Below, one piece after another: positions 55,589 to 64,000 of a stretch of DNA of 64,000 nt. The notes under the pieces are model-generated. The model did not search any database, had not been told where the DNA came from, and saw only the letters and a program-made list of their open reading frames with translations. The translations under genes and the position numbers were made by a program. The stretch's first letter is position 1. The number at the start of each line of letters is the position of its first letter. The stretch is from Mucilaginibacter sp. PAMC 26640 (GTDB lineage Bacteria; Bacteroidota; Bacteroidia; Sphingobacteriales; Sphingobacteriaceae): the NCBI GenBank assembly GCA_001596135.1, contig CP014773.1:3658001-3722000 (forward strand), written 5' to 3'.

Positions 55589-56218
55589 CTAAACGTTTAA
55601 TTTAGCTTTCATCACCATTGATTTCCACATGTAGGGCATGCGGCCGCAACCTGCGAAATTAGTTACTGTAAAGCCGCTTTGGGTGAGTAACTTGCTTAAC
55701 GAGGCTTTTGACCAGAATTTTATATGCCCGCCAACCGCCACAGCATTTGTATGTTTATCCCACTTATCAAAAATACTTAAAACCAGGTTTTTTAAGTAGC
55801 CATGATAAGGCGTGGTTAAAATGATATCGCCGCCACCATTTTTAGTAAGCACTTCTTTGCAAAGAGCCATAAAAATAAAGGGGTTGTAGATATGTTCTAT
55901 TACCTCAGTGGAAACGATTGTATCAAAGGGCTGAGCGCGAATCTCCGCAGGCAGCTGATTGTCATCCAGATCCTGGATAAAAAACCGGCCGGGGTTTACC
56001 TGGTTAGCAATGCCGATACCAGTTTGTGACGCGTCGATACCATAAGCATTGTAACCTTGCGAGATTAGGAAGTTAACCAGGTAGCCATTTCCGCAACCAA
56101 GATCAAGGATGCAACGATTTTTATCTTTTTGAAGCAACGAGAGCATAGTCGCCTGTACGTATTGCCAGAAAGGGCGTGCGTGTTCGCTAAAAAAACTATG
56201 TTCTTGGTATTCGCCCAT
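55589..56218 (-). CDS. Class I SAM-dependent methyltransferase
   Basis: 209-aa methyltransferase. Motif I is ILDLGCGNGYLVNFL, motif II YGIDASQTGIGIA, and the middle motif FDTIVSTEVIEHIYNP is close to UbiG/Coq3-type enzymes. A later section TTPYHGYLKNLVLS fits this group. Substrate is unknown. It is transcribed alone. The stop lies near a region with palindromic TTCGAA words but no terminator. Confidence 0.88.
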   Translation of the reverse strand: MGEYQEHSFFSEHARPFWQYVQATMLSLLQKDKNRCILDLGCGNGYLVNFLISQGYNAYGIDASQTGIGIANQVNPGRFFIQDLDDNQLPAEIRAQPFDTIVSTEVIEHIYNPFIFMALCKEVLTKNGGGDIILTTPYHGYLKNLVLSIFDKWDKHTNAVAVGGHIKFWSKASLSKLLTQSGFTVTNFAGCGRMPYMWKSMVMKAKLNV

Positions 56219-56510
56219 AAATTATACAAATTAGGTAGCAAGATAATACATTTTTAAGTAGGCTTATAAAAGTGATCATTTAAAAGTTTAAATAGGCTGG
56301 AATAAATGAGGGCGTGGATTTACCCAGGGTTTGCTAATGAGCTAGTTTTGACTAATACGGGGCAGAGAACTTGTGTTTGCAATTTGAAGCTGTAGGGGAA
56401 TCAAAATTTTTCGAATTCGAATTGATATTTGAAGTTCGAAACAAAAAATCCGGGTCATTCCTGTCCAAAAGTTACCTTCAACTGAACCCAATAATATTTA
56501 ACTTCGCCAC

Positions 56511-56972
56511 ATGGACAACCCCGGCACATTTATTCTCAAAACTTTTGAAGACTTAAGCGTACATGAACTTTATCAGGTTCTGCGGCTGAGGAGTGAGATC
56601 TTTGTGATAGAGCAGCAATGTATTTATTTGGATGCCGATAACAAGGATCAAAAATGCCACCATTTGCTATTTTTCGATGACGGCAGATTGGCTGCTTACA
56701 CCAGGTTGGTGCCTGCCGGCGTATCATTTGTTGAAATCTCCATTGGCCGGGTAGTGGTTGGCGCTGATTTTCGCGGCAAAGGGCTGGCCCGCAAACTGAT
56801 GGAGGAATCTATTAAACAGGCTTACCGGGTGTTTGGAACCCAACCCATCCGGATCGGAGCGCAGTTCTATTTAAAAGAATTTTATGCTTCGCTTGGGTTT
56901 GAACAGCAAACAGAAGTTTACCTGGAAGATGATATTGAGCATATTGATATGCTGTTGCCTGTAACAGCTTAG
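56511..56972 (+). CDS. GNAT acetyltransferase, ElaA-type
   Basis: 153-aa N-acetyltransferase of the GNAT fold. The ElaA hallmark LRLRSEIFVIEQQCIYLDADNKDQKCHHL is present, then the acetyl-CoA loop motif RVVVGADFRGKGLARKLME (about 80-98). The substrate is unknown; ElaA-type enzymes acetylate peptide or aminoglycoside-like amines weakly or not at all. The start ATG lies 4 nt after TAACTTCG, one base from the -7 consensus. A TTCGAATTCGAA palindrome lies about 90 bp upstream. Confidence 0.9.
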   Translation: MDNPGTFILKTFEDLSVHELYQVLRLRSEIFVIEQQCIYLDADNKDQKCHHLLFFDDGRLAAYTRLVPAGVSFVEISIGRVVVGADFRGKGLARKLMEESIKQAYRVFGTQPIRIGAQFYLKEFYASLGFEQQTEVYLEDDIEHIDMLLPVTA

Positions 56973-57024
56973 ATACAGTACAATTTGATATTGCCCTCGT
57001 AACCTTACCTTAACAACGCCAAAA

Positions 57025-57032
57025 TAGCTTTG
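57025..57032 (+). promoter_or_regulatory. Candidate -7 promoter element, TAGCTTTG
   Basis: TAnnTTTG consensus ending 6 nt before the ATG at 57039; supports that ATG over the in-frame TTG at 57030, which lies inside the element. Confidence 0.42.
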
Positions 57033-57038
57033 CCAACT

Positions 57039-58289
57039 ATGGAAAACTATTTATCCAATCAAATTAGAATTAGTAATCATATTGCTTTGCGGACCGGCAC
57101 CTTTTGCGCTTTGGTATTGCTGAATATCGTGGGATGTTTTAATGCGGTGGCTCAGCAGAAATCTGCGCACGTAAATCCCTGGACGGCAAAACCAATTAAA
57201 GCTATCCCGCCGGTACCCGACCTTGCGAAGGGGGTCTGGCTGAAAGGTGAATTACATATGCACTCACGCCATAGTACCGAATCTTCAAATAATTCTATTA
57301 AAAAGATCCTTGATTTTTCGCAGTCGGTAGGGATGGACTATATCTGCATAACCGATCATGATAACCACGTACAAGGCGACGTAGCACACAATACCTGGAC
57401 CGATCCTGAATTTAAGTCAGATTCGGTGCTATTGCTTTACGGTGCGGAATGGACAACTACCCGCGGCCATGGCAATGTGTTTTCTGCGAAACCATATGAT
57501 CATCAGCAATTGTACGATGTGCGCGATCAGCGTGATTTGGAAATTGGAAAAGTGAAAAAAGCGCTGGGCATACACTTATCGGCCAATCATCCAAGCGGTA
57601 AAGATAATTTTGGCTATTCTTATGACCTGGTGAACTCCATAGAAGTTTGGAACTCCGCTATATGGAGTAAAAACGCCAACGCTATTATGATCTGGGATGA
57701 TATGTTGTCCTCGGGTCGAAAGGTAACCGGCAGGGGCGGCAGCGATGCTCATCACGGTACACCAGATTCGCCGGACAAGGCAACCTCCAATACCTACCAG
57801 CGTAATGCTAACTATGTAGGTACACCAACCACCTGGGTATTTGCTGCGGCGCGCAAATCGCAGGCAGTGGTTGATGCTTTAAGTAATGGCAGGGTATCGG
57901 TAAGTGCCAATCCGTTTGGACCAAGGATAGAATTTTACGCTGATATTAACCAAGACGGTAACATGGATATGATGATGGGCGATAATACTTTATCAACAGG
58001 TAAGCCTGTAAACTTCCGCATCCAGCTAGGCGGCACCACGATACCGGATGGCGTTTACACGGTTAAGGTGATTAAAAATGGCGGTCCTTTTAAAACGCTG
58101 ACTGCAAAAGGAAAAATACCTGCTGCTGAATTTGAAGATACACCTGAAGCAACTGGCCGCACTTATTACCGCGTGGTAGTAGAGGGGCCGCAAACCGCTT
58201 ATCCGCAAGTCCCGGGGTCTATGGCATTAAGCGGAAATATGGTAGGGTTATCAAATCCAATCTATTTTAATTTCGATCCGAACTTTTAG
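57039..58289 (+). CDS. Exported PHP-domain (CehA/McbA-like) metallohydrolase
   Basis: 416-aa secreted enzyme. A signal peptide (about 1-38) ends near AVAQQ. The PHP domain carries the metal ligands in GELHMHSRHS, CITDHDNHV (Asp-His) and LSANHPSG, and the late GGSDAHH. The C-terminal segment (LSTGKPVNFRIQLGGTT) is a beta-sandwich. The PHP fold hydrolyses phosphoesters, or carbamates in CehA-type relatives; the substrate is not evident. The stop overlaps the convergent transporter gene by 4 bp. Confidence 0.88.
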   Translation: MENYLSNQIRISNHIALRTGTFCALVLLNIVGCFNAVAQQKSAHVNPWTAKPIKAIPPVPDLAKGVWLKGELHMHSRHSTESSNNSIKKILDFSQSVGMDYICITDHDNHVQGDVAHNTWTDPEFKSDSVLLLYGAEWTTTRGHGNVFSAKPYDHQQLYDVRDQRDLEIGKVKKALGIHLSANHPSGKDNFGYSYDLVNSIEVWNSAIWSKNANAIMIWDDMLSSGRKVTGRGGSDAHHGTPDSPDKATSNTYQRNANYVGTPTTWVFAAARKSQAVVDALSNGRVSVSANPFGPRIEFYADINQDGNMDMMMGDNTLSTGKPVNFRIQLGGTTIPDGVYTVKVIKNGGPFKTLTAKGKIPAAEFEDTPEATGRTYYRVVVEGPQTAYPQVPGSMALSGNMVGLSNPIYFNFDPNF

Positions 58290-59491
58290 GCAGCTTGAGT
58301 TTTACTGCGGTCACGGTAGTACAGCGCAAATATAACCGACATAACCACCGCAGATAAAACAATGAGGATAAAGTAACTATGGCTTAAATGCGCTTCATCT
58401 TTAGGTGGCAAAATATTGACGATGCCATAACTGAAGAACGATACCAGGATATAAACCACACCGCCGGTCATCCCACCGGAGATGGCCGCATATTGTGGAA
58501 ACCTGCTGAGGCAATAAGTGAAATAATTGTTATAAGTAAACCCTGCGCCAACATGGATAAGAAATGCGAATATGAGCAAAGAAGCCAGGCTTTGCTGGAA
58601 TATTAAACTTGCTATCATTACTACTACGAAGAGGAGCTGCAGGCCAATGTTGACCAGCATTTTACCGTAAAATGGCTTTTTGATGAGAGCCCTGCCAATG
58701 AACCCGCCAATCATCCACGCAAAGCCAAGCAATAGGGAGCAGTAGCCGGCAATAACAGGAGTCAGCATCAGCTGATGCTCGATAATGAATGGCCCGGTCA
58801 TGTTATAGATCATCACCATGGCATATGCGAAGCTCAGCATAAGTATGCCTAGTGTAAAGCCCGTAGTTCGGATCATCGTCATGTAAATGCCGCCAATATT
58901 CTTTAGATTAAATGTCACTGGATTTTTTAACGTTTCACCGCTGTAAAAGTACTCCAGAACAGCAATTACGAAAGCCAGCAGCGCCAGGAAGTAAAAATTG
59001 GACTGCCAGCCGAAAAGATGTTCGAGGTATCCGCCAATGAACGGCGCAACAATAGGCCCGGCCGACCAGATGATGGTAAACATACTGAGGTAATGTTTAA
59101 GCCGGTCGCCTTCGTAAACATCTAAAAAATAGGCGCGTTTGGCTACAACGATCATTGCAACGGTGATGCCCTGGAGTATGCGCATTAAGCAGATGAGATA
59201 AATATCATGGCTAAGCGCAACGGCGAGGCATGAAAAACCGAAAACAACCAGGGAAATCAGGCTGAATTTATACCGTCCGTAACTATCCAGCACACTGCCA
59301 ATAAAAAGCTGCGATACACCATAACTGATAAGGAACAGGGTCAGCGTTAACTGCACTTGTACATTACTGATATGCAGGGCGGAGCCCATAGCAGGCAGGC
59401 TAGGAATATAAATATCGGTAGCGAAACCTGATAAAGGTAGAAGAGAAAAAGCGAGTACGGTAGATACCCGTTGCTGTTGTGCTGGTGTCAT
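58286..59491 (-). CDS. MFS transporter, Bcr/CflA drug-resistance type
   Basis: 401-aa transporter with about twelve hydrophobic segments. Loop 2-3 carries the motif (VLDSYGRYKFS), an MFS signature. The first segments (LPLSGFATDIYIPSLPAMGSALHIS) match the Bcr/CflA family, in which a conserved D-Y-P pattern is central to proton-driven efflux. It exports drugs or small compounds. A TACTTTTG element lies 11 nt before the start. It is convergent with the PHP hydrolase gene, with a short overlap of stops. Confidence 0.92.
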   Translation of the reverse strand: MTPAQQQRVSTVLAFSLLPLSGFATDIYIPSLPAMGSALHISNVQVQLTLTLFLISYGVSQLFIGSVLDSYGRYKFSLISLVVFGFSCLAVALSHDIYLICLMRILQGITVAMIVVAKRAYFLDVYEGDRLKHYLSMFTIIWSAGPIVAPFIGGYLEHLFGWQSNFYFLALLAFVIAVLEYFYSGETLKNPVTFNLKNIGGIYMTMIRTTGFTLGILMLSFAYAMVMIYNMTGPFIIEHQLMLTPVIAGYCSLLLGFAWMIGGFIGRALIKKPFYGKMLVNIGLQLLFVVVMIASLIFQQSLASLLIFAFLIHVGAGFTYNNYFTYCLSRFPQYAAISGGMTGGVVYILVSFFSYGIVNILPPKDEAHLSHSYFILIVLSAVVMSVIFALYYRDRSKTQAA

Positions 59492-59633
59492 AGTATTAGC
59501 CGCAAAAGTAAACTACCCCCCGTCAACTTTATTGGCACGCAGGATTAATGACAGCTGCCTGACGGTTTGCACCTGCCACAAGTATCAATTGGCTGGTTTT
59601 TTGTTCCTACCTTTAACATATAAATTATAAAAT

Positions 59634-60125
59634 ATGAGTACAGAAAAAGCCATTTTGGCCGGCGGATGTTTTTGGGGAGTGGAAGAACTTTTCAGAACCT
59701 ATCCGGGTGTTATATCAACCGTTGTTGGCTATACAGGCGGCGACGTTAAAAATGCGACGTACAGAAATCACGGCTCCCATGCTGAAGGGATTGAGATCGT
59801 TTTTGATCCTGAAAAATTGTCATATCGCCAATTGTTGCAGTATTTTTTCATGATCCATAACCCAACAACCCGCAACAGGCAGGGTAATGACGTTGGAACA
59901 TCGTACCGCTCAGCTATCTTTTTTGAGAATGACGAACAGCGAGAAACTGCTGAGGCACTGATAGCCGAAATGGATGCTTCTGGTATCTGGCCCGGCAAAA
60001 TAGTAACCGAGGTGGTACCCGCTGGCGATTTTTGGAATGCGGAAGAAGATCATCAGGATTATCTTCAGAAAAACCCATATGGGTACACATGCCATTTTGA
60101 AAGGCCGGAGTGGCATTTGGGCTAA
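59634..60125 (+). CDS. msrA: Peptide-methionine (S)-S-oxide reductase
   Basis: 163-aa cytoplasmic enzyme that repairs methionine-S-sulfoxide. The catalytic Cys12 is in [13 protein letters not shown], and the YTGG and [11 protein letters not shown] motifs, [14 protein letters not shown], and [16 protein letters not shown] are complete. No C-terminal resolving Cys pair of the long form is seen; Cys in GYTCHFERP is one candidate. It pairs functionally with the exported MsrB at 26619, which is elsewhere in the window. A terminator lies 100 bp downstream. Confidence 0.97.
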   Translation: MSTEKAILAGGCFWGVEELFRTYPGVISTVVGYTGGDVKNATYRNHGSHAEGIEIVFDPEKLSYRQLLQYFFMIHNPTTRNRQGNDVGTSYRSAIFFENDEQRETAEALIAEMDASGIWPGKIVTEVVPAGDFWNAEEDHQDYLQKNPYGYTCHFERPEWHLG

Positions 60126-60225
60126 TTACAACGTCGCAAACAGAATATGCTGTAAAGCGTCTGCGAATTGTGCAGTAATATTGTTGGTTTAATGCTAGGA
60201 TTTGGCATGGGAATTTCAACTGAAG

Positions 60226-60262
60226 ATGCCGTGAAGCTTATAAATAGCTCCGCGGCATTTTT
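60226..60262 (+). terminator. Terminator after msrA
   Basis: ATGCCGTGAAGCT and AGCTCCGCGGCAT form a 13-bp stem with one wobble and one mismatch, followed by TTTTT. It lies in the 331-bp gap 60126-60456; the rest of the gap shows nothing else. Confidence 0.75.
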
Positions 60263-60456
60263 AATATCAGGTTATTACAGTAGGTGATTTGTTCAGCACA
60301 ATGTTCAACATGCCCTGTTAGGCGACCAGAAATTAATAGCGATGTAGGGTGTGCTGCGGCGGAACGGAAAATGTAATAACTTCTTTACTTATCCGCTTGC
60401 AATAAACATCCAGCCTTACAGTTTAAGCGGTATCGATAACTCATCACAACGCAACA

Positions 60457-61344
60457 ATGAAAGCCCCCCTTTTTTATTTCGTGCTGGCAGCACTTGCTTC
60501 GCCGCTATCCGTTTTTTCACAGTCAAAAAGCTCACAAACAACCTTGCAGCCGCCACCAGCTAATTTAGTTATCGATGGCGATTTGAAGGAATGGGGTGAT
60601 AGCCTGCGCTATTTTAACCAGGAGAAGAAGGTTAATTACACGATAGCCAACGATAAAGAATATCTCTACCTGGTGTTGCGCATTAACGACTATAGCGAAC
60701 AACAGCGTGCTTTGATGGCGGGAATTACTTTTTCGATTGATCCGAAAGGGAAGAAGAAGGAAACTTACAGCGTAACTTTCCCATATACCGATCCGGGTGC
60801 CGCACCGGAAATGCGATCCGAGCCCCAGCCAGGCGGAGGAGCGCAACCCAATAGCGATGATGACCGGGAACAGCGCATGCAGGCCCATCTAACCAAACTG
60901 AAACAGATTAAAGCGACGGGCTTTCCCGATGTACTGAATGATATTATCACCACATCCAATACGTATGGCATAAAAACGGCCATGAATTTCGATGCAGCCG
61001 GCTACCTGACTTACGAAGCACAGGTACCCATCAGCATGTTGCACGCGGACAATGCGGGCAAAAACGAATGGGCTTTCAATATCAAAATCAACGGTATCAT
61101 ACACAAAACGCCGGATGGGAATGGCGGTAGGAGCAAAGAAGGCGGTGACTTTGGGGGAGGCGGAATGGGTGGAGGCCGCGGTGGTATTGGCGGTGGTGGT
61201 GGCCGCGGCGGAGGTAAGGGTGGCGGCGGCGGCCGCAGAGGGGGCGGCATGCGTGGCGGTGGCCAGGGTGCAAATACTGGAGATAGGAGTGAATTAGCTA
61301 AGTCGGTTGATTTTTGGGGTAAGTATTATCTGGGAGGCAAGTAG
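60457..61344 (+). CDS. Exported CBM9-like protein with glycine-rich C-terminus
   Basis: 295-aa secreted protein with a signal peptide (about 1-20). Residues about 35-110 have a carbohydrate-binding CBM9/DOMON-like start: NLVIDGDLKEWGDSL, then YTIANDKEYLYLVLRI. A Gly/Pro/Gln/Asp-rich section and a second beta-rich stretch follow (TAMNFDAAGYLTYEAQVPIS). Residues about 225-275 are nearly pure Gly/Arg. The Gly-rich tail is like that of the protein at 5282. No catalytic motif is visible. A sugar-binding role is plausible for the first part. Confidence 0.75.
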   Translation: MKAPLFYFVLAALASPLSVFSQSKSSQTTLQPPPANLVIDGDLKEWGDSLRYFNQEKKVNYTIANDKEYLYLVLRINDYSEQQRALMAGITFSIDPKGKKKETYSVTFPYTDPGAAPEMRSEPQPGGGAQPNSDDDREQRMQAHLTKLKQIKATGFPDVLNDIITTSNTYGIKTAMNFDAAGYLTYEAQVPISMLHADNAGKNEWAFNIKINGIIHKTPDGNGGRSKEGGDFGGGGMGGGRGGIGGGGGRGGGKGGGGGRRGGGMRGGGQGANTGDRSELAKSVDFWGKYYLGGK

Positions 61345-61383
61345 GTGTTGAGCGATAAAGCTATGCGATTTGTTTGAATTATG

Positions 61384-61391
61384 TAACTTTG
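61384..61391 (+). promoter_or_regulatory. Candidate -7 promoter element, TAACTTTG
   Basis: TAnnTTTG consensus ending 4 nt before the AraC-family ATG at 61396; implies a leaderless mRNA. No TTTG -33 at canonical spacing. Confidence 0.45.
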
Positions 61392-61395
61392 TGTT

Positions 61396-62295
61396 ATGGC
61401 AACAGAATCGCTGGAAGACTTTTACAAACAGAAAATGAATTACCTGCCGGATAACCTGAGCCAGGATATCGGGCATTTTAATGTGTTTCGTATTGAGGAT
61501 TGTTACCAGCCCGGTGCCAAACCCGTAAAATACAGCCGCCGGGATTTTTACAAAGTGAGCCTTTCCCGAGGTACAAATATTATTCACTATGCCGATAAAA
61601 GTTTGGAAGTAAGTGGGTCAACGCTGATCTTCTTCAACCCGAGTGTGCCTTACACCATCGAGCACCTGGATGAAAATCACAGTGGTTTTTTTTGTATCTA
61701 TCGCGAATCATTCTTTGCAGAAATGCTGCGCGGTAATATGCACGATCTGCCGATGTTTAACTTGGGAGGTATGCCTGCTTACACGCTAAATGCGGAGCAG
61801 GATGCTTATGCTTCACAGGTGTATGAAAAAATGCTGAGCGAGATCAATTCCGAATACCGTTTTAAATATGATCTCATCCGCAATTACGTTACCGAACTTA
61901 TCCATTACGCACTTAAGGTGCAGCCATCAGAAACTCTTTATAAACACCCTGATGCCAATTCGCGCATTACCGCCATATTTACAGAACTGCTTGAACGGCA
62001 ATTCCCGATAGAAACCCCTGCGCAACGTTTCAGCCTGCGATCTGCAAAAGATTTTGCTGAGCAACTCTCAGTACATGTAAACCATCTTAATCGTGCCATC
62101 CGGCAAACTACCGGCAAAACCACTACCGATCATATTATGGAACGCCTGGCTACAGAGGCCCGGGCTCTTCTCCGCCACACCAACTGGAACATTGCTGAAA
62201 TAAGCTACAGTCTTGGCTTTGAAGAACCCGCACATTTCAATAACTTTTTCAAAAAACAAACCAATACGACGCCATCCGCTTTCAGGGTTGTTTGA
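61396..62295 (+). CDS. AraC-family transcriptional regulator
   Basis: 299-aa regulator. The N-terminal cupin-like effector domain (about 40-175, including SGSTLIFFNPSVPYTIEHL) precedes the C-terminal double helix-turn-helix (about 195-299), with HVNHLNRAIRQTTGKTTTDHIMERL, LLRHTNWNIAEISYSLGFEEPAHFNNFFKKQTNTTPSAFR. It lies 81 bp ahead of two tandem SDR genes in the same direction and is the natural candidate to control them. The effector is unknown. Confidence 0.93.
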   Translation: MATESLEDFYKQKMNYLPDNLSQDIGHFNVFRIEDCYQPGAKPVKYSRRDFYKVSLSRGTNIIHYADKSLEVSGSTLIFFNPSVPYTIEHLDENHSGFFCIYRESFFAEMLRGNMHDLPMFNLGGMPAYTLNAEQDAYASQVYEKMLSEINSEYRFKYDLIRNYVTELIHYALKVQPSETLYKHPDANSRITAIFTELLERQFPIETPAQRFSLRSAKDFAEQLSVHVNHLNRAIRQTTGKTTTDHIMERLATEARALLRHTNWNIAEISYSLGFEEPAHFNNFFKKQTNTTPSAFRVV

Positions 62296-62376
62296 ATTTT
62301 GCAATAATTGGTTTGAATGCTGCAAACGGTAGCGGCTGCCTGTCCGTACTTTTGATCTATCAACAAAATCAAATTT

Positions 62377-63219
62377 ATGAACAACAGCAAGACATGGTTT
62401 ATCACAGGTGCCTCCAAAGGTTTTGGCTTAAGCCTGGTTAAACAGCTATTACAAGCCGGGCACAACGTGGCAGCCACGTCCCGCAATTTGAATGAGCTTA
62501 TAGAAGCGGTGGGCCGCCCAATCTCTGGAAACTTTTTACCGCTGCAGGTTGAACTTGGCAATGAAGACAGCGTAGGTTGTGCCATCCATCAAACAAAAGC
62601 CGCTTTTAAGCAAATTGATGTGGTGATCAACAATGCAGGCTATGGCATTGGCGGTAGCATTGAAGAATTAACCGACCGAGAAACTCGCGACAGCTTTGAA
62701 GTGAACGTTTTTGGCACACTAAACGTTATCCGCATGGTGATGCCTTATCTGCGCCAGCAACAGTCGGGGCATATCATCAACATTTCGTCCATTGCGGGTA
62801 TCACCGGGAACGCCGGCTGGGCAGTCTACGCCGCTACCAAGTTTTCGGTTATTGGCCTCTCGGAGGTACTGGCACAGGACGTGGCCGAATTTGGTGTAAA
62901 AGTAACGGTAGTAGCACCGGGTGCATTCCGTACCAGTTTCCTTAAACCAGATTCCCTCGCAATAGCCAGGCACCAGATACAGGACTATAGCCTTGTCCGC
63001 AATATCCACAACAAGTATCTGCAAATGGATGGCAAGCAAACCGGGGACCCGGAAAAGGCAGCAGCGGCCATTATTGAGGTAGCACAATCGGCACACCCGC
63101 CGCTCTACCTATTATTGGGAGAAGACGCCTTCGACCGCGCGATGGGTAAACTCGATAAACTGGAAAAAGAATTCATGCTCAACGAGGAGTTATCAAAATC
63201 TATGGCCTATCATGGCTAA
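62377..63219 (+). CDS. Short-chain dehydrogenase/reductase, first of tandem pair
   Basis: 280-aa NAD(P)-dependent oxidoreductase. Rossmann motif TGASKGFGLSLV near residue 10, NNAGYG at 85-90, catalytic Ser138, Tyr151 and Lys155 (YAATK). It shares the same arrangement with its neighbour at 63251; the two are clearly paralogous. A TACTTTTG element 22 nt before the start at 62347-62354 can serve as promoter. Substrate unknown. Confidence 0.94.
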   Translation: MNNSKTWFITGASKGFGLSLVKQLLQAGHNVAATSRNLNELIEAVGRPISGNFLPLQVELGNEDSVGCAIHQTKAAFKQIDVVINNAGYGIGGSIEELTDRETRDSFEVNVFGTLNVIRMVMPYLRQQQSGHIINISSIAGITGNAGWAVYAATKFSVIGLSEVLAQDVAEFGVKVTVVAPGAFRTSFLKPDSLAIARHQIQDYSLVRNIHNKYLQMDGKQTGDPEKAAAAIIEVAQSAHPPLYLLLGEDAFDRAMGKLDKLEKEFMLNEELSKSMAYHG

Positions 63220-63250
63220 TCAATTAATTACCTTACAAACAAAACACAAA

Positions 63251-64000
63251 ATGAATAATCAAAAAACATGGTTCGTAACCGGCGCTTCCAAAGGTTTAGG
63301 CTTGACCCTGGTGAAACAATTACTAGATAAAGGTTACAAGGTGGCGGCAACAAGTCGCACCATCAACGATTTGAATAGTGCAGTGGGAGAGCACGGGGAT
63401 TTTTTACCGCTTGCAGTGGACATAAAAACAGAGGCTAGTGTACAGGAAGCCATCAATCAAACCCTTAAACGATTCGGCAAGATAGACGTTGTGGTAAACA
63501 ATGCGGGCTATGGCCTTACCGGCAGCCTTGAAGAACTAACCGACGAGGAAGCACGCGAGAATTTTAATGTAAATGTGTTCGGTTCCTTAAACGTGATTAG
63601 AGCAGTTATGCCGCATTTGCGCGCACAGCACTCGGGACATATCTTTAACGTTTCCTCTATAGGCGGTTTCACGGGTAATTTCCCAGGCTTTGGCATTTAT
63701 TGCGCCACCAAATTTGCGGTGCAAGGTTTTACAGAATCGCTTGCCGCCGAAGCGAAAGCGTTTAATATTAAGGCTACCGTGGTGTCGCCGGGATATTTCC
63801 GCACAAACTTCCTCCATCCTGATTCATTAAGCACACCAAAGAACGAAATTCAAGAATACAAAGATGTGCGTGCCGTACAAGCTGCTCACCAAAACGAAAT
63901 CAATGGCAACCAGGCCGGTGATCCCGAAAAAGCCGCCGCGGTGATCATCGCTGTGGCAGAATCGGCTGGTGCTCCTTTGCATCTGTTCCTTGGCGAGGAT
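63251..64000 (+). CDS. Short-chain dehydrogenase/reductase, second of tandem pair, C-terminus beyond window
   Basis: 250 codons visible, running off the right edge. The start ATG at 63251 (MNNQKTWFVTGASKGLG) is 31 bp after the first SDR. TGASKGLG, NNAGYG, catalytic Ser135/136 region, Tyr150 and Lys154 (YCATK) match the first copy throughout, with the same GDPEKAAA and LGED segments. The pair is a recent-looking tandem duplication that has diverged in the substrate loop. Missing C-terminus is about 30 residues. Confidence 0.92.
   Translation, partial: MNNQKTWFVTGASKGLGLTLVKQLLDKGYKVAATSRTINDLNSAVGEHGDFLPLAVDIKTEASVQEAINQTLKRFGKIDVVVNNAGYGLTGSLEELTDEEARENFNVNVFGSLNVIRAVMPHLRAQHSGHIFNVSSIGGFTGNFPGFGIYCATKFAVQGFTESLAAEAKAFNIKATVVSPGYFRTNFLHPDSLSTPKNEIQEYKDVRAVQAAHQNEINGNQAGDPEKAAAVIIAVAESAGAPLHLFLGED

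Noticed and set aside
1..64000. CRISPR arrays, IS elements or prophage
   Set aside because: No regularly spaced direct repeats, transposase or integrase motifs, or phage structural genes were found on either strand.

Overview
The window looks like a chromosomal segment of a Bacteroidota species of the family Sphingobacteriaceae (Mucilaginibacter/Pedobacter-like). This rests on gene content and signals, not on a database search. The signs are many exported lipoproteins, a large adhesin with a gliding-motility (type IX secretion) C-terminal domain, promoters of the TTTG / TAnnTTTG type, scarce Shine-Dalgarno sites, glycosidases, and tRNA-like sequence without an encoded CCA. There is no rRNA, CRISPR array, intact tRNA, transposase or integrase.

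Layout. 1-3.6 kb: signal peptidase I (cut by the window edge), an exported GH36/clan D-like glycosidase and a PhyH dioxygenase. 3.7-9.6 kb: sorbosone/glucose dehydrogenase-like lipoprotein, glycine-rich exported protein, aldo/keto reductase pair, and a DinB-lipoprotein-SCO1-cytochrome c operon that fits copper delivery to respiration. 10-18 kb: GH1 beta-glucosidase, TPR histidine kinase, acyl-CoA (glutaryl-CoA-like) dehydrogenase, folB, GlcD-type oxidase, 3-hydroxybutyryl-CoA dehydrogenase. 18-27 kb: Crp/Fnr regulator, fatty acid hydroxylase, bioF-bioD, a three-PAS histidine kinase, a LexA-like XRE/S24 repressor facing a GIY-YIG protein, and MsrB. 28-36 kb: a 1063-aa peptidase/propeller/barrel protein, PBP1A, MRJP-like protein, dual-specificity phosphatase with lipid kinase. 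36.4-39.1 kb: a four-gene operon (membrane protein, DCC protein, TIGR01777 protein, SRPBCC protein) whose promoter is overlapped by a perfect palindrome. 39.2-42 kb: histidine kinase, response regulator and receiver-adenylate cyclase. 43-48 kb: two amidohydrolase genes holding three amidohydrolase domains, two of which have lost the metal-binding HxH. 49.3-53.1 kb: a giant repeat adhesin. 53.7-64 kb: metallophosphatase, GyrI-like protein, methyltransferase, ElaA acetyltransferase, PHP hydrolase, Bcr/CflA transporter, MsrA, a CBM9-like glycine-rich protein, and an AraC regulator followed by two tandem SDR genes.

The points most worth a second look are these. Two genes carry single-base frameshifts next to short homopolymers (TIGR01777 at about 38128 and the adhesin at 49738-49742). 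The operator-promoter at 36452-36497 is close to consensus. Six genes have TAnnTTTG lying only 4-6 nt before the ATG, which suggests leaderless transcripts. The S24 repressor has LexA-like self-cleavage geometry. A tRNA 3'-end fragment lies at 55422-55446. Helically phased TGGAACA repeats occur upstream of the fatty acid hydroxylase. I found no clearly new defence or mobile system. The strongest candidates for an undescribed unit are the 36.5-39.1 kb operon and the adjacent 39.2-42 kb signalling triad.
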